Assembly (NCBI RefSeq): GCF_027595985.1
Contig: NC_073302.1
Span: 406,636,503-406,700,502 of the forward strand
Length of the DNA stretch: 64,000 nucleotides
DNA from: Sorex araneus
Taxonomy: Eukaryota > Chordata > Mammalia > Eulipotyphla > Soricidae
Direction of reading: 5' to 3'
In this document: one piece after another, positions 11,139-23,010 of the stretch
Position numbering within the stretch: the stretch's first letter is position 1
How the letters are laid out: each line of letters begins with the position of its first letter
Notes under the pieces: model-generated
Seen by the model: only the letters and a program-made list of their open reading frames with translations
Database searches by the model: none
Told to the model about the DNA's origin: nothing
Made by a program: the position numbers and the translations under genes

Positions 11139-12235
11139 AAAACAGATCTTATGCAGAGGGAAAAAAATGATTAAATTTTGTCTAGCTAAAACAGGAATTT
11201 GAAGGTCCATGTGATAATATTTCCAGCCTAGTGAATTTTATCCTATCTAATCCTAAAGATAGGCTGTTCCATTTTGAATTTTTTTTAATGTTAGAAACTT
11301 TATTTAAGCATCATGATTTGCAAAGTTGTTCATAATTATTGAATTTGTTTTAAATCATTTTGTGTATAACTCTGTATTTACTGAAAAATTGGCAGCGTGG
11401 CACAAAAATTTTTCATATATAGTCTCTTTAATACTATTAATGACCCAATCTTTACATTATTGACTACAGACCATAGCTTATTCAGATTTCCTTAATGTGT
11501 TTCTTGTTCGTGCTCAAGGCCTCACTCAGGATATTACTACTCCTACTACTTAGGAGTCAGGTCACCTTGACTTGAGCAGATTCCTTCTTTTTTTTTTAAT
11601 GACCTTGACAGTTTTGAGCAGGACTGCTGAAGTATTTTGTAGAGTTCTCTCTCTGTTGGGATTTATCTCATCCTTCCCTCAAGGGACAACTGTGGTTATG
11701 GGATTTGAACAGACACTCTCAGAGGCAAGGTGCCATTTTCACCCTGTTATCAAGAGTGCGTGCCACCAGCCATCCCTCCCTGAGCAAGGCAGAGCTGTTT
11801 CAGGTTTCTTTAGTGCAAGTTCCCACTCTCCCCTCTCTCCATGCTGTTCCCTCTAGGAGCTCATCACTGTTCAGCCCATCCTTGAGAAATGGGGAGTTAG
11901 GCTTCACTTCCTCAGTGATAAGAGTATCTACAAAAATTCCTGGAAACCCTTCAGTACAGATTTATCTTTTTTTCCCCGTTTATTTGTGTCACTTTGGACT
12001 CATTCATTTAGACTTTGGGTTATAATTTAACACTGCGCTATTTCATTGCTTAAGTTGCTTGGACTTTGGCAGTTGGGAACCAGTTTTCAGGTTGAATCTC
12101 TTGGATGGGGTCTCCATAATTGTGGATTTTGGATTTAATTTAACTTTTTTGTTGCTGAGAATGTCCTTGTTTTCTGATATGCATCACCCAGGTTTATCCT
12201 GTCCCATTCCTAGAATCGATATTTCAGTAGTAGTG

Positions 12236-12455
12236 GTGGTGTTTGGGGGCCTCCCAGATATGCTCAAGTAGAGCCTGGGGACCTCTAGGTAGTTCTCAGC
12301 CAACCCAGTCTGTGGTTCAGGGCTAGTGTCCGAGGATGAGGTGCTACTCAGGCCTGCTGTGCTGGGGTCCGCCAGGGCCGCACCTGTCAGTGCTCAGGAA
12401 TGCCCTGAGCACTGAGATCACACTTGGGTCAAGCACAGACAAGGCTCCCCAATGA
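12236..12455 (-). repeat. Old SINE-like repeat, reverse, expanded
   Basis: 'tgggggcctcccagatatgc', 'cctgtcagtgctcaggaatg' and 'cacttgggtcaagcacagac' resemble reversed type A pieces with extra internal sequence. Confidence 0.5.
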
Positions 12456-12499
12456 AATCCCAACCCTGCTTTACTTTTGTTTGTGTGTGTGTATCATTA

Positions 12500-12640
12500 C
12501 TGATGGTGCGCAGGGCTTACGCCCCGCTTTGTGCTCAAGGATCATGCTGGGAGGACCAGATGTGCTTGAACCCAGGTTGGCTGTGTGCATCGCAAACACT
12601 CCGCCTACATACTATCACTCTGGGGCGCCCACATTGCTTT
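12500..12640 (-). repeat. Old SINE, reverse
   Basis: 'gcgcagggcttacgcc' to 'tatcactctggggcgcc'; B box relic 'gaacccaggttggctgtgtg'. Confidence 0.75.
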
Positions 12641-12919
12641 TAACTGAACAGGATTCTCATACTATTAGTTCGGTTTGGGTTTTTAACTCTGAAGTAGACT
12701 GAGATCTTTGTAACATGATTATATTTTTATTTTTATTTTTTTTTCTTAAAGAAATATTGTATTGAACCACCGTGAAAACAAAAAAAATACAAAGCTTTCA
12801 GGTTTAAGTCACAGTCAAATACTGATTAAACCACCGATTATATTTTTAACAGATTATTTCAAGGATGGTTTTTTTTTTAATTGTGAGTCTCTCCAGCTTG
12901 CCTGCGTACTTTGGGTTTT

Positions 12920-12925
12920 TTTTTG

Positions 12926-12956
<31 letters not shown>

Positions 12957-13119
12957 TTTTGGGTCACACCCGGCGATGCACAGGGGTTACTCCTGGCTCT
13001 TCACTTAGGAATTACCCCTAGCGGTGCTCAGGGGACCATATGGGATGCTGGGATTCGAACCCGGGTTGGCCGCGTGCAAGGCAAACGCCCTACCCGCTGT
13101 GTATCACTCCAGCCCCACT
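12920..13119 (-). repeat. Type A SINE, reverse
   Basis: Long T-rich tail (12918-12954), then a near-consensus body ending 'tatcactccagcccc'. Confidence 0.95.
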
Positions 13120-13499
13120 TTGTTTTTTTTAATAAATGATAAAATTGTTCTTAGATGTAACCAAGAATCCTATCAGGAGACTGGAGTGATAACCTTATTA
13201 CATACTTGAAATTTAGCTTACTTTCAGAAAATGAACCAGTTCCACCCGAGTGAACTTTTCAGATGCTTAAAACCCACACTTTTCATTTTATACATTCTTT
13301 CCTTCCTTCAGAGAACTTCTTGGAAGCACCAAACGTGCTGCTAAGGGCTCTGAACAGAGACAAGACACAGCTTTCTTTCTTGAATAATCTGCACTATAGT
13401 TAAACATCAGCATGATAAATGCTATATTAAAAGTGAAGCTCAAAATGCAGAGAAGCTCAGCAGTAGCAACATGAATCAGGGACATACTTGCTATTGGAG

Positions 13500-13862
13500 G
13501 GATGAATATTAATTAGCCTGATGAAATGGAGAGAATGAAGTGGGAAAGTTAGGGAAATGGGCAAGGATGTTCAAAGAAAATGAGCAGCTTGTCATTGAAA
13601 GAGTATGAGTCTTTGGAAGTGCTACAAGTTGTGCTGTGTGACAGGAGCATAAAATTAGAAGCAGTGATAAGAAAAATAAGGCCTAGGGTCCATCACAGAA
13701 GGCCTCACACTTGAGCATATCTGTATAATACCTTATGGAGGCCTTGTCAGAGAGGATTAAGTAAATGAATGGTCATTTTCACAGCTCTGTGGAAGATGAA
13801 TTCAGTAGCCAGAAGGCTAGGTGGGGAGTTCATTTCAGTATTCTAAGCTAGAAGTAGAATGG
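13500..13862 (+). repeat. Ancient medium-reiteration repeat (family not named)
   Basis: 'gaggccttgtcagagagg', 'tcatttt..cagctctgtgg', 'agatgaattcagtagccaga' and 'gtattctaagctagaagtag' follow a widespread mammalian repeat of the 'vary-rich, gain-of-gene-like' type: gccttgtaggccat... cactctggc... gaggctattgcagtaatcca. Its 3' part probably recurs at 60730-61575. Confidence 0.5.
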
Positions 13863-13865
13863 TGA

Positions 13866-13965
13866 TGAGCACTGCCAGGCTTAATTCCTGAGTGCAGAGC
13901 CAGAAGTAACCCCTGAGTGTTGTCAGGTCAAGCCCCAAAACAAACAGACAAAAACCAAAAAAAAG
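13866..13965 (+). repeat. Type A SINE 3' half
   Basis: 'gagcactgccaggcttaatt' to 'gtcaggtcaagccccaaaac'; the head is missing. Confidence 0.8.
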
Positions 13966-15696
13966 GAGAGAGAGATGGAGTGGAATGAATGGAGTGGGTG
14001 TAATAATAAAAGCAGTGGAAAGGGGGTGACAACCAGAGCGATGATAAGGTATAGACATTACAGTCACGTACCTAAAAATATAAATATTTATAGAAATAAC
14101 TATAATCAAAACCACAGTTTATGTTCCTTACCAAACAGTGCTTACTTCCCAAGTATCTTGGGGGATGCATTACTGTGGGTTAAAGGATGGTTCAGTCCGT
14201 AATCGCTGCGAAGGAATAAATAGTGCATGCATATGAAGAGGAAGTCCTGAATAGGCCCAGTATCGCACAGCCTCGGGTCCTCCATAATAGAGCCGAATAA
14301 GCTTAAACCAACATTCACTTATTATTCAGATTATTCCATTTTAAATTATTCAATTTAAAATTATCCAAACTTGAATTTTTTTTTCCACTGATACAACCCT
14401 AGTACCTGATTCACAGCACCCCGCTAGCTCTCCTGCTAGTGCTGCGAAATTGTCTGATTTCCTAGCAGAGCGCAGCTGGTAGTGTGCATTCCCTCTGACA
14501 GGCATCACTGTGACACAGGCCTGCAGACAGCCGTTTCATGTGACTATTATGCAGAGGGTCCCATACATGTGACTGTGTCACTTGGAAAGACCACAAGTAT
14601 ATATTTTTTACCTACTAATATGTCATTGAAGACAAACCTTTACACATTCTTTCAGCTTGCCACGTCACTGCACAATGAATAGGGGTTATTTTCTACTTCA
14701 TTCAAGTATGTGTGTATACCTCAAAAAGTTCTTGGTAACTAAAACTAATTTCTATTGGAATCTGACCGTTTTTCTCGTTTTCCTAGGGCTGCTGGCAAAC
14801 TGCCGGTGAGCAACCCCTTTTTTCCAGATGAGGATATTGTTATAGTGGTTTAGATGTATCACTTCGGACCTCCTTGCCTAATAATGTCCTCCCTATAAAT
14901 ACTGTTTCCAAAATAATGCGGCTAAAAATAAAACAAGCACGTTCAAATGTCAGGTAACAAGCTTATACAACCCCTTAGTCATGATGGCAGTTCCAGAAGG
15001 AAACAAGAAACATCCAAAACATAGTATTATAGGTTTTAAAAATAACAGGAGCCTGGGAGAAACTGGGAAACAGGCCGAAAGACTTGTAGACAATAACGGC
15101 CTCTCCTAATTAGAGTAAATTAATGATAGTAATTCTTAGGTTTATTAATAATCACTAAAATGCAAGCAAAATAAATGACTTGATTCGGAAGAGAGTATCC
15201 AAGCAGTAGTTTACAGATATATATCTGGATTGCTGTGATTTTCTTAGCGTCCTAGGACCACATCACATAGACTTTCTCCTAATAGTCCATGAGAAAACAT
15301 GTCTTTCAATGATTCCAAAAATTTTTATTGAATTTCCTAAGTAACTTTTTCCCTTCATAAGTTTAAATCGATTTTTTCCCATTTAATCCAGTCCTGTTGC
15401 ATGCAGGCCCCTGGTCAACATTCTTGAAGCTGCCGCTGTGGTCTGAATTTTCTTTGCCTTTTATATGCCAGTAGTCAGGCACCTGTACATTTTTGAACCA
15501 CTAACTACAGTTGACTACTTAAATCAAAAAGTCAGTTAAAATTAGGGCCAAAGAGATAGTAAGGGTTCAAGGCACTACATACAGCCAGTCCTGGTTAAAT
15601 TGCTCGATGTGTTCACCTCCCCCCCACACACAAACCCTCCTAAAAAAAATAATGTAACACTTATTTTCTCAGTTGCACTGAGCATATTGTATTCCT

Positions 15697-15935
15697 GGGG
15701 CCAGAGAGATAGTACAGTGGGCAGGGTACTTGCCTTGCATGCTACCACATGGCCTCCCAAGAACTGGTGGTTGCAGCCGTGAAGCACCCCTGCCCCCATC
15801 TCCATCAGGATGGTCCAGGTGGCCCCCAGCACTGGTAGCAGCATTGCATCCCTGGACCATCAGCCCACTGACCCACATATTACCATGAGTGGACACCAGA
15901 TCCCCTGAACCCCACTTGGGGGAGAAGCTTCCCCT
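15697..15935 (+). repeat. SINE head fused to an unusual body
   Basis: The head 'ggggccagagagatagtaca' and 'acttgccttgcatgc' is type A-like. The remainder ('ggtggttgcagccgtgaagc' and 'ggtggcccccagcactggta' to 'ccccacttgggggagaagct') matches neither SINE type well. Confidence 0.6.
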
Positions 15936-16347
15936 AAGAAAGAAAGGCTCATCGTAGTAGAATGCTGACTGATAAATGTGGATGGAATGGTGAAATTGAA
16001 TTATCTCTGCACCATTTTGTAGCCATCACTATAAAGATTGTTTGAGCAAAAATTATCAATGGATGCTAAATATAAAAGTGAGATTTTGACAAGAAGCAGG
16101 ATGTTTTCATCGACTTCCAACATACTATTTCTTGGTTACCAGGGGGAAGGTACTAAAAAATGCGAAAGGGGGCAGATAGGTATCTGGACATTACCTGTTA
16201 AGAACTTTGAACGTAACTTACATTATATTTGTGTTATGTGGGATGCCTGAACCTGAACTTAATTATGAGGACACAGAAGACCAAAGCAAAGTGGAAAACA
16301 CTTACTGAAGAGGAAGAATTACTGTATTATTTTAAATGCCAGTATCA

Positions 16348-16505
16348 GGGGTGGAAGTAAGGCAGTAGCCTAGCAGGTTCGGACCTCAGTTTGATCTCTG
16401 GCACCACAAAGTCCCTCAAGTACCACCGGGAATGACCCCAACCACAGAGCCAGGAATAGTCCCTGAGCAATGCTGGATGTGGCCCACCCCCAAAATAAGA
16501 AAAAC
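16348..16505 (+). repeat. Old type A-like SINE with target-site duplication
   Basis: Flanking repeats ttaaatgccagtatca (16332-16347) and ttaaatgtcagtatca (16506-16521) differ at one base; the body is diverged. Confidence 0.85.
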
Positions 16506-16849
16506 TTAAATGTCAGTATCAAAAACTATAGTAGAGAAGAAGAGGGAAAAGGCTGAGAACTATTTCAGCTTTCAGGAAACTCAAGAGATAAAACAACCAA
16601 ATGGGTCTAGAGGTGAGAAGAATAGGAAACATAAGGCATAGTTAAAGAGTTGCTAAGAGTAGTATATGGATAGAAGATTTGGTAGTATTAATGCTGATAT
16701 TTATTGTTAAATTTCCAAAGTTTGGTTAACTATACTAAAGATGTGAGATGAATCCTTTTTTTCCTTAGGAAATACACACTGAAGTATTAAAGTATTAAAG
16801 GTCATAAAGTTAAAGATCATGACGCCTACAACTTATGTCCAACCAGTTT

Positions 16850-17215
16850 AAGAAAATAGCTTGTGTACTAATTTGTGGAATATAAAATGTTATAATATGA
16901 GACTAACACCCAAGGACAGTAGATTGCTCCATGGTTGGAAGCCTGCCTTAAGAGCTGGGGGAGAAGGCAGCTGTGATACAGAAGGGACCACTAAGTTCAG
17001 TGATGGTTGGAGGGATCACTCGGGATGAGAGATGTGTGCTGAAAAGTAGATAAAGGACCAAATGATGGCCTCTCAGTATCTGTATTGCAAACCATAATGC
17101 CCAAAAGTAGAGAGAGGGTAAGAGGGAAATTGTCTGCCATGGAGGAAGAGGGAGGGGGAGGCCAGGAGGAGGGTGGGATACTGGGAATATTGGATATTCA
17201 GTTGAAAAAAATAAC
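16850..17215 (+). repeat. L1 3'-end element
   Basis: 'ctaatttgtggaatataaaa', 'acacccaaggacagtaga', 'gtattgcaaaccataatgcc' and 'gtctgccatggaggaagagg' are shared with copies at 25150, 34655 and 39330. Confidence 0.8.
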
Positions 17216-17371
17216 TTGTGAATGGAGAGGGAATAACAAATGAAATGCATTTACAGTTGGTGGATTTGATTAAGACTATGTAGGCATTCTCTGTTAAGTC
17301 AGAAATTTTCTGTAAGTTTAAGTTCTACAGTAAAAATTTTTTAATTCCCTTTGATTCTTTTGTTTTTCTAG

Positions 17372-17472
17372 CCCTTTCTAAGGCTCAAACTGATGTGATA
17401 ACAATGAAGGTGCAATCAGACAGACTTTCAAAGGAGTATGACCGACTCCTGAAAGAACATGTGGACCTTCAG
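17372..17472 (+). CDS. BCAP29: BCAP29 (BAP29) penultimate coding exon, coiled-coil segment
   Basis: The acceptor 'tgtttttctag' is followed by 101 nt ending in 'cttcag' with a GT donor (gtgagc). With one nucleotide carried from the previous exon the frame is open: A, then LSKAQTDVITMKVQSDRLSK, then EYDRLLKEHVDLQ. This closely resembles the C-terminal coiled coil of BAP29, the B-cell-receptor-associated protein 29. BAP29 is an ER membrane protein that pairs with BAP31 and helps sort or retain membrane cargo leaving the ER. The heptad-like spacing of hydrophobic residues and high Lys/Glu content fit a cytosolic coiled coil. Entry is phase 1 and exit phase 0, which joins cleanly to the exon at 24157. 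BAP31 is the main alternative, but the wording is nearer BAP29 and the neighbour SLC26A4 supports BCAP29. Confidence 0.93.
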
Positions 17473-17641
17473 GTGAGCAGCGTGGGTCCCCAAATTTCAG
17501 AGTACTAATTACCCAAGTCAGCTAGTTTGGTTTATTTATTTTTCCCCTATCAAGAGGATGTACTCAATAATGACTTTGTTAGTTAAGAAAGACATGTTTT
17601 TACCTGGGAAGTAAAGAACTTGGCTTAAAACTCTTCATAAC

Positions 17642-17817
17642 GGGGCTGGAGCAATAGCATAGCGGGTAGGGCGTTTGCCTTGCATGCGGCCGACCCGGGT
17701 TCGATTCCCAGCATCCCATATGGTCCCCTGAGCACTGCCAGGAGTAATTCCTGAGTGCATAAGCCAGGAGTAACCCCTGTGCATTGCCGGGTGTGACCCA
17801 AAAAGCAAAAAAAAAAC
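17642..17817 (+). repeat. Type A SINE, young, 169 bp after the BCAP29 donor
   Basis: Near-consensus, with an 11-bp duplication ctcttcataac (17631-17641, 17818-17828). Confidence 0.95.
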
Positions 17818-18599
17818 CTCTTCATAACAAGAATTAATGGCATGCCAACCCATAACAGTGTTGCTTCATTTAAAGCATGAAGCAGAATAATTAAATCTCA
17901 GAAGATGGGCAGCATTTAAAAAGGACTGGCTCTGGAAAAATTTCATCTCACCGTTTAAAACATCGCTTCATTCATGCCCAAAGCATACTTTAGCCACATT
18001 GCTCCTTCTGTTCCACTGATTGGTCCGTCACCTTCACACAAAGCTTTAGGCAAATGGGATTTGAAAGCTTACTTGAAAAAGACGAAAATGGGGGATGAAG
18101 GGGAACTGCAGTTAAAGCTGCAATGTCAAGGGTCCAAGGTTTGCTCTTTTTTTTTCCCCCTCCTTTTCCTCCAGTCCAGCAAGTAAGAATTGTCAACTCC
18201 CATCTCTGTTAGACTTTCTCTTCCCTCTCAGCCCCTCACGTGGCTTGATTTCCCAGCCAAGTGTGGGGAGAGGACAGAGAGAGAGAGACCATCTCAGAGC
18301 CAGCCCTGGCCTCCCAGCTTCTTCTATTCTGCTTTCAGTTCAGTCTTACCTTCAGAATTTTGACACTTTAGGAACTTTCTCTTAGTTTTGGGAAGGAGAG
18401 TTGGTTCCATTTCATCGATGACAGCTGTACCATGATTTTACTAGGCTAGAAACCCTAGTCCCAGGACTCTCTTCCTTTTGCGCTAATAGTCACTGAATCT
18501 CCAGGGTGGAGCATTGTTCCTGGTATGAGGCAAGCAGGTACTACACTCAGGGATTAGCAGGGCCGTCATCAATAGGCTTCGATCTTTGTGACCTCAGCC

Positions 18600-18740
18600 G
18601 GGATTGTGTCCCCTGGGGACTCACATTCTTATCTGTAAAGTGGAAACAGGAATAGCACCTGCCTTCATGGGCCTTGAGGGAATTGAGGTGGAGAATGCCT
18701 ACCATGGGGCATGGCAAACAGGAAACACCCAAGAAAGTGT
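18600..18740 (-). repeat. MIR fragment, reverse
   Basis: 'cttatctgtaaagtggaaac' and 'aatagcacctgcctt..ggg' follow the reversed MIR core. Confidence 0.7.
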
Positions 18741-18851
18741 AAACAATTATGGCCACCATCTGGTCATCATCTGTACCAGTTGCTCTATCAAACGTTGTCA
18801 AGAGCGTGATTTAACTCTGAATCAGCCACTTTGACCTTGATTCAGAGCCAG

Positions 18852-18935
18852 TCAGGAAACCATCCAAAAACACATTTGTAATCTGGTATTCCCAGTTAAG
18901 CTGCATGTTTGATTTAACAGATCTGCTTTTGACAG

Positions 18936-18972
<37 letters not shown>

Positions 18973-18985
18973 GGGCAACCCAGAG
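18852..18985 (+). repeat. Local duplication copy 1 with CA microsatellite
   Basis: 'aaaccatccaaaaacacatt' and 'tgtaatctggtattcccagt' recur at 19108-19213. In this copy the following CA tract (18936-18970) has grown to about 17 units. Confidence 0.82.
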
Positions 18986-19107
18986 AGTGGTAAATAGTGT
19001 GCTCCAGCCCCAAGTCCCTGCGAGCTCAGTTCCTGTGGCCTGTGGTAGACAGTGACATTTTCACTAAGTCACTCTTCACTCATCCCTGTAAAGGGAGATC
19101 CTGAGGT

Positions 19108-19213
19108 TCCTTAAGGAACCATCTAATAAACATATTTGTAATCTGTTATTCCCAGCTAAGCTGCATATTTAAGTGGTCTGCTTTAGACACACAGACACAC
19201 AACAAGGACAATT
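19108..19213 (+). repeat. Local duplication copy 2, short CA tract
   Basis: 'tttgtaatctgttattccca' and 'gctaagctgcatatttaagt' match 18852-18985; the CA tract is interrupted ('acacacagacacacaacaag'). Confidence 0.82.
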
Positions 19214-19261
19214 TAGATAAGAATAGAGTTTCTGACTTCAGTATGGCCTGCCTGATGAGAA

Positions 19262-19263
<2 letters not shown>

Positions 19264-19292
<29 letters not shown>

Positions 19293-19453
19293 GCTTTTTG
19301 GGTCACACCCAGCAATGCACAGGTGTTACTCCTGACTCTGCACTCAGGAATTACTCTGGCAGTGCTCAGGGGACCATATGGGATGCTGGGAATTGAATCC
19401 GGGTCGGCCACGTGCAAGGCAAATGCCCTACCCGCTGTGCTATCACTCTAGCC
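19264..19453 (-). repeat. Type A SINE, reverse
   Basis: Flanked by the 13-bp duplication cctgatgagaatt (19251-19263, 19454-19466). Confidence 0.95.
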
Positions 19454-19579
19454 CCTGATGAGAATTGACATGCTGCAAGATCTGTCATGGGCAGTGAAGA
19501 AATACAACAGAAGTCTTTTGCTTATGGCAGAGCTGTTTTTCCCCTGCCATTTATAAAGTCAGGGCATATTCAAAGTCTT

Positions 19580-19757
19580 TTTTTTTTTTTTTTTGGTTTT
19601 TGGGTCACACCTGGCGATGCACAGGGGTTACTCCTGGCTCTGCACTCAGGAATTACTCCTGGCGGTGCTCAGGGGACCATATGGGATGCTGGGATTTGAA
19701 CCCGGGTCGGCCGCATGCAAGGCAAACGCCCTACCCGCTGTGCTATCACTCCAGCCC
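19580..19757 (-). repeat. Type A SINE, reverse, young
   Basis: The 15-bp duplication catattcaaagtctt (19565-19579, 19758-19772) is perfect. Confidence 0.95.
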
Positions 19758-19986
19758 CATATTCAAAGTCTTGACAAAGGACAGAAAAAGCTTTTATCAG
19801 TAATTCTGTCACCCCCCCCTCCAAAAAAAAAGAGGTACTTAAAACTTGTTTCTTTGAAAACTAACATTACCACATAAATAATAAGTGTTGAACCTTGTTC
19901 ACTAGAACATTGAGGCTTTGATCTAATTTCTGTTTATAAACAGAAATTTTTTTCACAGGTGTTTTGTTTTGTTTTTTTTTTTTTTT

Positions 19987-20198
19987 GACTGGAGCGATAG
20001 TACAGCGGGTAGGGCATTTGCCTTGAACGGCCCAACCAGGTTTGATTCTTCCATCCCTCTCGGAGAGCCTGGCAAGCTACCCGTGGCTTATTTGATATGC
20101 CAAAAACAGTAACAACAAGTCTCACAATGGAGACGTTACTGGTGCCCACTCGAGCAAATCGATGAACAATGGGACAACAGTGCTATAGTGCTATACAG
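19987..20198 (+). repeat. Type B SINE with internal deletion
   Basis: After 'ccctctcggagagcctggca' it jumps directly to 'agctacccgtggcttatttg'. The about 40-45 bp between the two internal agagcc-ggcaagctacc repeats are missing. Confidence 0.92.
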
Positions 20199-20432
20199 GT
20201 TTTTACAGTATTAAATAGATAACCCGATTGAAGATAAAGACCAAATAGTTGGCTAATACAGAAACCAAATAAGGCTTCATATATGTTGTATTTACTCTCT
20301 ACCACTGTAAACAATTTAAATTAGTGCAGTAAATACACAGACACACACACAAAGCCTATATACACATGTGTGTATACAGATATTTATTAAAAGGGATTGG
20401 TTTTATGGGTGATGAGAGCACACCCACTGGAC

Positions 20433-20441
20433 ATGTGTGTA

Positions 20442-20514
<73 letters not shown>
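20433..20514. repeat. Compound (TG)n-(TA)n-(GA)n microsatellite
   Basis: TG/TATG tract, then about 10 bases of TA, then GA repeats with one interruption. Confidence 0.95.
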
Positions 20515-20519
20515 ATGTT

Positions 20520-20679
20520 ATGGGGCCACATTTAGCTGTGCTCAGGCCTTACTCCCAGCTCTGTGCTCCGTGATCACTACTGGTGGTAGTCAGGGGACCT
20601 TATTTGGTACCAGGGACCAACCTGGGTAGGCTGTGTGTGAGGCAAGAGCCCCACTCCCTGTGCTATCTCTCTGACCCCT
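20520..20679 (-). repeat. Old SINE, reverse
   Basis: 'ggggccacatttagctgtgc' to 'gctatctctctgacccc'. Confidence 0.85.
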
Positions 20680-21234
20680 AAATTTAAACATTTTAATATC
20701 CTGTTTTGTGGATGATTGCAAAACTTGGCTGCTGCATCATGGACCCAAAGTCACTGAACTGGAAAGTGGGATTCAGGGTGAGACATTCTTGCTCCAGACC
20801 CTGCACGTTTCCCAGGTTGCTCTCTGCCATGCTCCATCACAGACCTGTGTCCTTGGAGCCGTTCTCTCCCAGTTTCTGTCTCTGTCTCTGGGGCTACACT
20901 GTCCAGGCTCCCTTGCTGTTTGTCTTCTGGGCAGGTTTGGCCAGTTAAGGCGCCAGTGCAGAGCAGACGGGCAGCAAGACAATGAGCAGGGTCTTCCCCG
21001 CCTCTTCCTGCTACCCGTGGCAGCTGCAGCGGCAAGCAGGCCCCTCTCTGCCCTGATCCCTGCATCTTCCACCTGGGGGCCTTCACTCCCGTTCTCTCCA
21101 GCCCAGGACTTGGTGGTACTATTCAGCTCTTAACCAGTCCCTGAGGTCTACTCTCTCATCACCCTTAAAACCAATTCCCTTTCTAAATATAAAATCAAAC
21201 CTCGTCTCCATTGTTTGCTCTTTCTCTGAATCTC

Positions 21235-21300
21235 GGGTGAATCATTTAACACCTGAGCAGTAGCCTTGGCAACTTGAATGAGGATTGTAATACTTTAGGA
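21235..21300 (-). repeat. Possible MIR fragment, reverse
   Basis: 'gaatcatttaacacctgagc' and 'gaggattgtaatac' only; weak. Confidence 0.4.
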
Positions 21301-21352
21301 ATGTGAGGCTAGATTGCATGCACAAAAATAACGTTTTGTATAGTTTTTAAGC

Positions 21353-21484
21353 CTGGCAAGCTACCCGTGGTGTATTCAATATGCCAAAAACAGTAGCAAC
21401 AAGTCTCACAATGGAGATGTTACTGGTGCCTGCTCAAGCAAATCGATGAGCAATGGGATGACAGTGATACAGTGACAGTGATAA
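21353..21484 (+). repeat. 5'-truncated type B SINE
   Basis: It starts within the second internal repeat (cctggcaagctac...) with no tRNA head, and ends 'acagtgatacagtgacagtg'. A 9-bp duplication tttttaagc at 21344-21352 and 21485-21493 brackets it. Confidence 0.85.
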
Positions 21485-22225
21485 TTTTTAAGCAAGGGAA
21501 GTTCTGCATAGCTGCATGTAGTTGTTCCTTGATTGGAATTCTTTTCCTCACTCACCCCTACGACCCTCTTCCCTTGCCCCACCCCTCATGTCTATTATTA
21601 GAACCTGTATAAGATTCTAGGAGTTAGGGGACATAAAATGAAATCCATGTTATTGATAGTAATTCTTCCTATTTTTAACTTTCTGAACCTGACATGAGGA
21701 ACGAGATCACTGTGTGACCAATACCAATACAGACCAATATAGTGAGAACCTTTATCAAATTCTTTTTTGTGCATTATACTTCTATTTTCAGACCAGTGTT
21801 AGCTATTGCATCATATCCTAAAACTATTTGGAAATCGTAGCTTTCTCACTTTTACTTTTTCAATTTAATTTTAATCACCAACTAAAATATATATTTTAAA
21901 CAGTGGAAGGGGAAAAAGCTGACTTCTTTAACTGTAAATAAATCCCACTTTGCGTCTTTGGAAGGGCTTTGGATTTCCCCGTCTTCTCCCCTCCCTGCTA
22001 AAAGCACTAAATCAATATTAAAAAAACAGCCTCCTTAAAATCTGTAGTCTTCGTCTTTCCTTGTTTGCCTTGGCCCTCTTCAAGAAGAGAAAAGGTAGAA
22101 ATAACTAAGGGCTGTTGGCAACACAAACCTCATCATCACCTGCCAGTTTAAAATTTTTATTTTGGAAAGTCATCCTCACTTAAAGGACATGTCCAAAATA
22201 AAAACATCTTTAAAATGGACTTTTG

Positions 22226-22413
22226 GGGGCTGGAGTGATAGCACAGCGGGTATGGCGTTTGCCTTGCACGAGGCCGACCCGGGTTCAAATCCCAGCATCC
22301 CATATGGTCCCCTGAGCACCGCCAGGGGTGATTCCTGAGTGCATGAGCCAGGAGTGACCCCTGTGCATTGCTGGGTGTGACCCAAAAAGCAAAAAAAAAA
22401 AATAAAATAAAAT
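22226..22413 (+). repeat. Type A SINE, young
   Basis: The 14-bp duplication aaaatggacttttg (22212-22225, 22414-22427); tail of A then (AAAAT)n. Confidence 0.95.
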
Positions 22414-22855
22414 AAAATGGACTTTTGTTAGAGCACTAAGATGCATACATAAGCATGTGAAATAACTTTGGCCGTTCAGAGTACCTCCTCTAGTCCTGTC
22501 TCCTCAGGTGGTTGCTTAGAGCTGTTTCGGTTGTACTGGTGGCATTAGTGCTCAGTCTGAACAGGAGCCTGGCAACTGCCCCTGCAGTAACACTGCAGTG
22601 CCATTTTAGGAGATATTTTTTCCTCTCATAGATTTGCACCTTCTAAGTACAAATGATCACTTATGGTTAACTTAGAATCATTTTCTTCTAGTTTTAAGTG
22701 ATGTGTTGTCACCTTTGTATCATTTGAGAAGCATATTCTTCTGACGAAACCTGAATGACCAAAATAAATAAATAAAAGGTCTCCTCATATGAATTTTTTG
22801 TTTTGTTTTGTTCTACTTATTCTTTTCCTGCCAGAAATATAATTAGGTTTAGCTG

Positions 22856-23010
22856 GGGCTAAAGGGAGAGTACAGTGGGTAGGGCACTTGCCTTGCACAC
22901 AGCCAACCTGAGTTCAATTCCCAGCACCCCAGAACCTCCCAGAAGTGATCCCTAAGGACAGAACCAGGACTAAGCCCTGAGCCCTGCTGGGTATGACAAC
23001 AAAACAAAGT
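22856..23010 (+). repeat. Type A-like SINE, old
   Basis: 'ggggctaaagggagagtaca' to 'ctgctgggtatgacaacaaa'. Confidence 0.88.

Larger units (their letters stand above)
1..17371 (+). other. BCAP29: Probable BCAP29 intron (partial, left edge open)
   Basis: The stretch precedes a BCAP29 exon that begins in phase 1, so at least its right part is intron. I found no exon for the upstream coiled-coil or membrane segments of BAP29, which presumably lie left of the window. Besides the repeats listed separately, I see nothing recognisable in 1-700, 2050-2460, 2640-3420, 3580-4250, 4440-4955, 5125-6160, 7280-7880, 8240-8800, 9095-9640, 11140-12235, 13120-13500, 13970-15695 and 16525-16850. The interval 4250-4440 looks like a decayed repeat. 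The interval 15544-15600 has a short SINE-head fragment. Confidence 0.7.

Noticed and set aside
20708..21133. 141-codon forward and 111-codon reverse frames
   Set aside because: They overlap on opposite strands of a GC-rich intronic stretch and match no protein I know.
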